IMG/VR virus record: IMGVR_UViG_3300021964_000571
Span: 1-23,032 of that record
Origin: a virus
Direction: 5' to 3' (one strand)
DNA length: 23,032 nucleotides
This document shows, piece after piece, positions 15,672-20,272 of this stretch (position 1 is the stretch's first letter; every line of letters starts with the position of its first letter). Below the pieces are notes generated by a model. It searched no databases, was not told the origin of the DNA, and was given only the letters and a program-made list of their open reading frames with translations. Made by a program: the position numbers and the translations under genes.

Positions 15672-17888
15672 TTATTTTATAATTTCGCTAACAGAACCTT
15701 TGTTACTGTATTTTGCAAAGTTAACATTTATTTGATTATGTTTTTGTATGTTTGTCCGTTGCTTACTCTGGTTTGCCATTATAGCAAAGCCTGAACTAAC
15801 CGTAGCATCAAATCTAGTTCTATTATTGATATCATAATTAGCCCAATCAAGTAAAGTTCTATTAAAATACAAATTTCCACAAGAACCATAATCAAGATTT
15901 TCAATATCATTTATAACACCAACATGGTTTTCAATATAACCTTCTATAGCTTCAGCGTGTACAGATATTACAGCTTGAGAAGAGGGTATGCCTCCTAACT
16001 CTTTCTCTGATTTCGACAAGGCATTTCTGTGTTTATCAGGTCTGTTAAGGGAAAATCTTCTATATCCTCTTTCTTTTAAATAATACAATAATCTTGGTTT
16101 GTTGTTTTCTACCAATATAGGCATTCCGTAAAAGTGTAAAGCCATTAACACATCTTCATAAAAAATTTCTGCAGTAGGAGGTCTTGATATATACTCAAGA
16201 AAAAAACTATTTGTAGGGCCATCATCCATATGAAACTTAGTCATACCATGTAAAGCACCTTTAGAACCACCACCTCCCACAGTACCTGATATATCATAAG
16301 AGTCACACCCAAAAGCTCCCATATGTAAATTTCCTGGTAGTTTTAAGTTTCCTTTTTGTATTACATTGTTCATAATTTGACCTGAAGGTATCCATGAAAC
16401 AAAAAACCTACCCTTATTATCTGGAGCCCAAATAACTTCAGTGTCTCTTTGTCCATTTTTCCAATAAAAATTACCTCTATAAATATTGCTTTTAATTGCA
16501 AAAGAATCATTGTAATCTATCTGTTCATATATCTTACTAAGATTGAATATTGTATTTTTGGATTCATCTCTAAAAGCATGAGATTCTGTTTTAGGAAACT
16601 GTCTATAAAACTCATTTAAAGCATCTGAATCATTTTTCAAACCTTCTACTTCATTATCCCAACTATCTAAAACACCTGTATCAATTATATCTCCAGCATT
16701 ATCAAATACATCTTCTTCTGGAGTGTCAAATACAGGATATCCATATTCATCAATATAGCCCTCAAAATTCCATTCCATAGGAATAAATAAACTATATAAA
16801 CCAGATTGTGTTTGACCGTTTTTATTTCTTTCTAAAACATTAGAATTATTGTACAGTTTTTTGAAATTTTCCCCTCCCTTATCTAAAGAATTGGAGGTAG
16901 AGCCCATCATGCACTTACCTATTACTTTCGATCCAAGTCTAAGAGTGGTTTTCGTAACTCTCCAGTTATTGAGAATGTTTTCAGGTTTTTCCCATTTTCC
17001 TGCCTCATCATGAACGAGGAGTGAAAGTTTTTCTCCATCGTAGGAGTTGTTACCGGTGTTTTTCCAATCGATCGTTGTGTCAAGTCCGACCATTTCTTGA
17101 ACTTTAGTGTTAGACTCGAGTCTCTTTCGTGTAAATTTCGAAGCGGGTACTCTGTACGCGAGTTCTGTCTTGGGGCGATCCATACCGTCTTGGATGGGTC
17201 TGAAAAAGAATGGATAATTGATCGATATTGGTACCACCTTATCTGTGAACATCTTTTTAGCATCGGCTCCAGATTTGGACAGTATACCGTACCGTGCATC
17301 GGAAGATATGGTTGCCAAGTTAACTGTCTCTGCGGATGCCATAAACGAAAAACCGCTACGTCTGTTCTTGAGATAGCACATTCCATAACACCGCTGATCT
17401 GCTTTACACGCTTCCCAAAAAATAAAGAATAATCTGTTTGCTTCTCGAAAGTCTGGCTTCCCAACATCAATCTTGGTCCACTGCAAGTACATATAGTGAG
17501 AGCCAGTAATATAAGTAGGAATGCCTTTGTTAGTAAACCAATAACCTTCTTCACGCTTTTTAAACTCATTATCTATGTAATTGTGCCATTTATTTTTAAA
17601 ATCATCAGGTAAATCTCTCCAATCAAATATATTATTGATTCTTTTTAATTCTTTTGGGTACTCTTGCCTAGTCCATTTTTTTGTGTTAGCAACATCTTCT
17701 TCTTTAGGTAATGCAATAATTAAGCCTTGAATTGAATATACTTGTGCTATTTGACCTGTTTTGCTTATTATAATAATATCATACTCTTTATTATAACCAT
17801 ATTTCCATGACTTTGATTTGTTTTTTGATTTTAAAACCTTAGTAGGAATTACATCTTTTAATACAGAATATAAAGTTTGTTCATACAT
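15672..17888 (-). CDS. terL: Terminase large subunit, 738 aa
   Basis: This ATP-driven packaging motor and nuclease docks on the portal. In the ATPase domain, residues 174-182 read KNRRSGFSF. The canonical P-loop lysine position is Phe180, while Lys174 lies at the loop start, as in lambda gpA (KSARVGYSK, Lys76). Walker B is LLVHDEAG with Asp294-Glu295, and the coupling motif is GSTSN (329-333). The RNase H-like nuclease supplies Asp529 (GAFGCDSYD), Glu594 (ILVENN) and Asp694 (RFDATVSSGFA), so all key residues appear present. It has about 110 N-terminal residues before the ATPase core, including YDIIIISKTGQIAQVYSIQG (36-55), which make it longer than the usual 500-600. The start overlaps the preceding stop as TAATG. 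Bases ~16860-17505 are markedly richer in GC than the flanks. Confidence 0.93.
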   Translation of the reverse strand: MYEQTLYSVLKDVIPTKVLKSKNKSKSWKYGYNKEYDIIIISKTGQIAQVYSIQGLIIALPKEEDVANTKKWTRQEYPKELKRINNIFDWRDLPDDFKNKWHNYIDNEFKKREEGYWFTNKGIPTYITGSHYMYLQWTKIDVGKPDFREANRLFFIFWEACKADQRCYGMCYLKNRRSGFSFMASAETVNLATISSDARYGILSKSGADAKKMFTDKVVPISINYPFFFRPIQDGMDRPKTELAYRVPASKFTRKRLESNTKVQEMVGLDTTIDWKNTGNNSYDGEKLSLLVHDEAGKWEKPENILNNWRVTKTTLRLGSKVIGKCMMGSTSNSLDKGGENFKKLYNNSNVLERNKNGQTQSGLYSLFIPMEWNFEGYIDEYGYPVFDTPEEDVFDNAGDIIDTGVLDSWDNEVEGLKNDSDALNEFYRQFPKTESHAFRDESKNTIFNLSKIYEQIDYNDSFAIKSNIYRGNFYWKNGQRDTEVIWAPDNKGRFFVSWIPSGQIMNNVIQKGNLKLPGNLHMGAFGCDSYDISGTVGGGGSKGALHGMTKFHMDDGPTNSFFLEYISRPPTAEIFYEDVLMALHFYGMPILVENNKPRLLYYLKERGYRRFSLNRPDKHRNALSKSEKELGGIPSSQAVISVHAEAIEGYIENHVGVINDIENLDYGSCGNLYFNRTLLDWANYDINNRTRFDATVSSGFAIMANQSKQRTNIQKHNQINVNFAKYSNKGSVSEIIK
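16860..17505 (-). other. High-GC block with foreign codon use inside terL
   Basis: Hand counts over 60-base lines give about 35-50% GC (mostly 42-45%) for 16861-17520. The two lines just below (16741-16860) give 27%, and 17521-17700 give 23-33%. Codon choice changes too: CTC, CGT, CGA, CGG, CGC, TCG, GCG, ACG and CCC are common here, whereas flanking terminase sequence mostly uses TTA, AGA and A/T-ending codons. The reading frame is uninterrupted. The block encodes about residues 128-343, the P-loop, Walker B and coupling motif. It looks imported or chimeric. Confidence 0.7.
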
Positions 17889-18169
17889 TACTTCGATCTT
17901 CTTTCAGCAAAACCACTAAAAGTTTTGTTTTCTTTTTCTAATGGTTTATTCTCAATATAACTATTTTCTTCTTCTATTCTTGTAAGTATTTCAAAAGCAT
18001 CAAATATTGCTAACTTTTTGGTAGCCGCTGCATTTTTTAATCTATCTGCAGCTAATTCATCTTCAGGGTCTGGTTTTATAATTTCTTCTTCTGCAACTCT
18101 TATAAGTTGATTTACAGCTTCATAACCTGCTTTTATAATTCTTTTTTTAATATCATTTATATCTTTCAT
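17888..18169 (-). CDS. Putative terminase small subunit, 93 aa
   Basis: The predicted start is the ATG at 18169, giving MKDINDIKKRIIKAG. An upstream in-frame ATG at 18190 would add seven residues and overlap the previous gene, whereas 18169 leaves a 2-base gap. The protein looks all-helical and charged, with a conserved-looking core ADRLKNAAATKKLAIFDAFE (about 43-62). Its stop overlaps the large terminase start (TAATG), so the two are translationally coupled. Small terminase subunits recognise viral DNA and regulate the large subunit; place and helical make-up fit. I see no obvious helix-turn-helix, and at 93 residues it is short for the family, so the function is inferred mainly from position. 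Confidence 0.55.
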   Translation of the reverse strand: MKDINDIKKRIIKAGYEAVNQLIRVAEEEIIKPDPEDELAADRLKNAAATKKLAIFDAFEILTRIEEENSYIENKPLEKENKTFSGFAERRSK

Positions 18170-18171
18170 AA

Positions 18172-18732
18172 TCAATTTAGAACAGTACATATATCAATAG
18201 TCCTCATTCTATATAAAGTTTCATTGTTTATTTGAAACTCATATTCACTATCCTTTGTAAAATTAACTTTATCTCCTTTTTTTACACCTAATTTATCAAG
18301 AGTGTTGTTAGAGTATTTAATTATACCTGTGTGGTTTTCAGAACCTTCTTCATAAAGATAAGAATTTTCTTTTTCAATAGGTTTTACAAAACAATATTGA
18401 CCAACAGCATTCCACTGTTCACAATCATGATACAGGTAAAACTGATATGGGTCTATAAAATATATGTTATTTTTAAAATAATTTGGGGATTTTCTAGGTC
18501 TTCCCTTCATATCATAATAAATACGAAAAATATTATGATGAACAATTAATGTGTCTCCAGGTTTAATTTTACCTTTATAAGTATAAGGACATTGTATTAC
18601 TTCAGCAAACCTATTTACATTGATGTGGTTTTCTACAGTAGAGTTTATAATTATTTTTTCTCCTGCTAATTCTATCTCATTATTATAAGCTTCTCCTTTT
18701 GGTTTTATAAGGAAAAAAAATGGAGATTTCAT
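18172..18732 (-). CDS. Putative tandem GroES-like co-chaperonin, 186 aa
   Basis: Two stretches each resemble the GroES fold. In the second (residues ~108-186), FVKPIEK is followed by an acidic/polar loop, then HTGIIKYS, comparable to the GroES mobile loop (GGIVL) or T4 gp31. It continues GVKKGDKVNFTKDSEYEFQI and then ETLYRMRTIDICTVL, matching the GroES C-terminal pattern of 'V-x-x-G-D-x-V-x-F', 'E-x-x-I-x-G/N-x-E-Y-L', 'x-x-D-I-x-A-V'. In the first (~4-100), FFFLIKPKG, AGEKIIINS, NRFAEVIQCP and IKPGDTLIVHHNIFRI give the same series, ending in DPYQFYLYH. A double domain resembles plastid Cpn20 in layout only. It probably works with host GroEL to fold virion proteins. It shares a TAATG junction with the upstream gene. 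Confidence 0.55.
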   Translation of the reverse strand: MKSPFFFLIKPKGEAYNNEIELAGEKIIINSTVENHINVNRFAEVIQCPYTYKGKIKPGDTLIVHHNIFRIYYDMKGRPRKSPNYFKNNIYFIDPYQFYLYHDCEQWNAVGQYCFVKPIEKENSYLYEEGSENHTGIIKYSNNTLDKLGVKKGDKVNFTKDSEYEFQINNETLYRMRTIDICTVLN

Positions 18733-18956
18733 TAAAAATTTATATTATACTCAATAGAGACAGGTATGTTTTTATTGAACTCTTTCCATGCAAAAACCTC
18801 GTCTCCTTTTTGTATCCATACAACAAAAGACTCAGTTTCTTTTTTGTAATCTATTAAGTGTATTGTATGAGTTCCGTTAAGAATATATTGGCCTACTATA
18901 TAGTGCATAGCACTAGACTTATAGTCTGCCCCTATAGAAATCTTACGGATTTCCAT
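18732..18956 (-). CDS. Small conserved unknown protein, 74 aa
   Basis: I recognise the general pattern (ISIGADYKSSAMHYIVGQYI at 6-25, WKEFNKN and EYNINF at the end) as one that recurs in marine flavobacterial phages near the terminase genes, but know no function for it. It looks beta-rich and soluble, with no signal peptide, membrane segment or metal-binding motif. It starts 2 bases after the stop of the 84-residue gene and overlaps the GroES-like gene by one base, so it is certainly in the same operon. The shared unit with terminase and a co-chaperonin suggests a role in particle assembly; this is position only. Confidence 0.55.
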   Translation of the reverse strand: MEIRKISIGADYKSSAMHYIVGQYILNGTHTIHLIDYKKETESFVVWIQKGDEVFAWKEFNKNIPVSIEYNINF

Positions 18957-18958
18957 AA

Positions 18959-19213
18959 TTATTTTTCTGTAACTTCTTGTTTGTCTTCTATAGGCTCGTA
19001 AGTTCCGTCTTGAATGTTTACAGATACCTTGCCATATTTTTCTTCTAGTTTAGCTTGGAATTTACTAAGGTCACTTTGTAGTTCTAACCCTTGGTGTAAA
19101 AGTCCGTGCTTTTGTAACTCCATGTTACCTATTTGTAACGCTACTTGATTAATTTTTGAAACACCTGATTGTAATTCCTCTAAGTGCTCTTCAGAGATTT
19201 TGTTTTCTGCCAT
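18959..19213 (-). CDS. Small coiled-coil protein of unknown function, 84 aa
   Basis: The protein is almost entirely helical. Residues 5-60 carry a heptad-like pattern (EEHLEELQSGVSKINQVALQ, then MELQKHGLLHQGLELQSDLS, then KLEEKYGK), and a short beta-like tail follows (VSVNIQDGTYEPIED). This layout, ending in 'EKYGxVxVNIxDGxY', recurs in marine Bacteroidota phages as far as I remember; function unknown. A partial, decayed-looking copy of its N-terminal half lies about 430 bases upstream (19639-19707). The start has an A/T-rich leader and no Shine-Dalgarno sequence. It may be a chaperone-like or scaffolding assembly factor; inference only. Confidence 0.6.
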   Translation of the reverse strand: MAENKISEEHLEELQSGVSKINQVALQIGNMELQKHGLLHQGLELQSDLSKFQAKLEEKYGKVSVNIQDGTYEPIEDKQEVTEK

Positions 19214-19241
19214 TTTATTTAATTTAATTATTATTTATTTT

Positions 19242-19613
19242 TTATACGTCTGTATACCCGTCGTATTTATCTAAAGTTTTTAGATGCGTATAAGCTTGTA
19301 TCACAGCATTATCGGCATCAGCACTAACATCCCCAGTAAAACTAAAAACTTCAGATTGAATAAATTCATATGGGTTTGCTGTTTTAGCAGCGGCGTCCTT
19401 GTATATTTTTACTTGACCACTACAATTTATTACAGAACTATAAACAGTTTCATATACAGCTTCTTGATCTATAGTACCGTCAGAATTATAAGTAGCTGAT
19501 GAAACTAAGTTTTGTGATGAATTAATAGATTTTCTTGTTTGAACATCTGAAACCATAACATATGCTTCCGATAAAACTATTCCTTTAAATGTATAACTGC
19601 CTTGTAATGCCAT
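19242..19613 (-). CDS. Small unknown virion-cluster protein, 123 aa
   Basis: I do not know its function. The N-terminal half looks beta-stranded (QGSYTFKGIVLSEAYVMVSD, residues 4-23). A helical/acidic part follows (DQEAVYETVYSSVINCSG), then FIQSEVFSFTGDVSADADNA and a C-terminal helix with AYTHLKTLDKYDGYTDV. A beta-first, short-helix-last layout of ~120 residues could suit a small head or tail protein, but nothing in it is diagnostic. There is no signal peptide. The gene has a TATATTTGTA promoter-like box 15-25 bases before its start and precedes the operon that leads into terminase. Confidence 0.5.
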   Translation of the reverse strand: MALQGSYTFKGIVLSEAYVMVSDVQTRKSINSSQNLVSSATYNSDGTIDQEAVYETVYSSVINCSGQVKIYKDAAAKTANPYEFIQSEVFSFTGDVSADADNAVIQAYTHLKTLDKYDGYTDV

Positions 19614-19626
19614 AACTAATATTTTT

Positions 19627-19636
19627 TACAAATATA
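19627..19636 (-). promoter_or_regulatory. Candidate Bacteroidota -7 box (TATATTTGTA)
   Basis: TATATTTGTA on the minus strand fits TAnnTTTG and lies 14-23 bases before the ATG at 19613. It overlaps the 3' end of the putative decayed gene, so decay of that gene may have released it as a promoter for the small-gene/terminase operon. No clear -33 TTTG is seen. Confidence 0.45.
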
Positions 19637-19638
19637 CT

Positions 19639-19707
19639 AATAATTTTGTTTAATTTTCCTTGATTTTCTTGTAAAGATTTTAATTCTTTTTCTTCTAGTT
19701 TGCTTAT
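19639..19707 (-). pseudogene. Decayed partial copy of the 84-aa coiled-coil gene
   Basis: From an ATA at 19707 the minus strand reads I-SKLEEKELKSLQENQGKL-NKII. It aligns with residues ~7-25 of the intact 84-residue protein: EKELKSLQENQGKLNKI against EEHLEELQSGVSKINQV, sharing the L-x-x-L-Q core and K-x-N. The ATA stands where an ATG would be expected, after an A-rich leader like those of real genes here. The similarity ends before the QKHGLLH region; the frame stays open to a TAA inside the next gene. This is best read as a remnant with a lost start and lost 3' half. Confidence 0.45.
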
Positions 19708-19726
19708 TTTTATTTATTTAATTAAT

Positions 19727-19736
19727 TACAAATTTA
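19727..19736 (-). promoter_or_regulatory. Candidate -7 box (TAAATTTGTA) before the decayed gene
   Basis: TAAATTTGTA on the minus strand fits TAnnTTTG and lies about 20 bases before the ATA of the putative remnant, the same spacing as in other gaps of this window. It also lies just past the stop of the 174-residue gene. Confidence 0.35.
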
Positions 19737-19744
19737 GTAAAATT

Positions 19745-20269
19745 TTAACAACTTCCAGTTGCAATTATTAATCCATTGTTGCCAACTTGCATCCATGATC
19801 CACTTGGCGATCCGCCAGTAGTGTATATAGCATAGTAACCAGCCGCTGCTACTGTTGTTCCAGTTTGTGTCGTATATGCTGTATAAATATTTACATTACT
19901 AGGCACTAAATTATTAGCATCATCATGATAATATGTATCAAAAGGTATAGCAAAAGCACAAGCATTACTACTAGATGAACTGTTATAATTAAACATAAAT
20001 GCAGTTCTAGGAGGGTTTTGATCGTATAAGCTAAATTCAGACATCTGCAAAGGATTCGCACCATCTGGTCGGTTGTTTATTGGATTTGCCAAAGCAACTG
20101 CTGGATAAGAATTACCAGAACCACTTGTATTGCCGCCAGATAATCTTTGTATATCACTCATATAAATTGGCGATGTTATGCTATAACTTGATGTATAACC
20201 AGCTCCAGTTCTTTCCCTAGCTGTCTTTAACATTGATATTTCATCATTTGCAATATTCGGACAAGGCAT
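19745..20269 (-). CDS. Putative fibre-associated / tip protein, 174 aa
   Basis: Family unknown to me. The sequence is Ser/Gly/Asn/Tyr-rich and low in charge, typical of exposed virion or receptor-contacting proteins. Residues ~10-45 contain MLKTARERTGAGYTSSYSIT, then YMSDIQRLSGGN. LQMSEFSLYDQNPP follows near 74-87. The C-terminal ~50 residues (VNIYTAYTTQTG, then YYAIYTTGG, SWMQVGNNGLIIATGSC) look like a small beta module ending in a near-terminal cysteine. That end resembles the last ~30 residues of the giant hub in layout. It starts 3 bases after the tail fibre stop, so the two are probably co-translated and may form a fibre tip, knob or adaptor. Confidence 0.5.
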   Translation of the reverse strand: MPCPNIANDEISMLKTARERTGAGYTSSYSITSPIYMSDIQRLSGGNTSGSGNSYPAVALANPINNRPDGANPLQMSEFSLYDQNPPRTAFMFNYNSSSSSNACAFAIPFDTYYHDDANNLVPSNVNIYTAYTTQTGTTVAAAGYYAIYTTGGSPSGSWMQVGNNGLIIATGSC

Positions 20270-20272
20270 ATT

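Noticed and set aside
17097-17432. A 111-codon plus-strand open frame opposite the terminase
   Set aside because: Antisense to conserved coding sequence, limited to the high-GC block, with no leader or similarity I can see.
16922-17569. A 215-codon open frame on the minus strand, out of frame with the terminase, starting with a lipoprotein-like hydrophobic segment
   Set aside because: It lies wholly inside the conserved ATPase region and within the high-GC block, where stop codons are rarer by chance. The terminase frame carries all catalytic motifs, and the alternate frame has no recognisable domain or own leader. The signal-like start (LLTKAFLLILLALTICTC) is probably accidental.
17888-18190. 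Longer start (18190) for the small terminase
   Set aside because: It would add MYCSKLI and overlap the previous gene by 19 bases. The ATG at 18169 gives the 2-base spacing usual here and the more protein-like start MKDINDIKKR.
18732-18956. KTSC-domain protein assignment for the 74-residue gene
   Set aside because: Length and the early SS pair suggested it, but the 'F-x-x-G-x-x-Y-x-Y' and 'G-x-x-F-N' elements expected of KTSC are missing.
19614-19744. Small RNA in the 131-base gap
   Set aside because: No stable hairpin with a T tract is evident, and the coding-like fragment plus promoter boxes explain the gap better.
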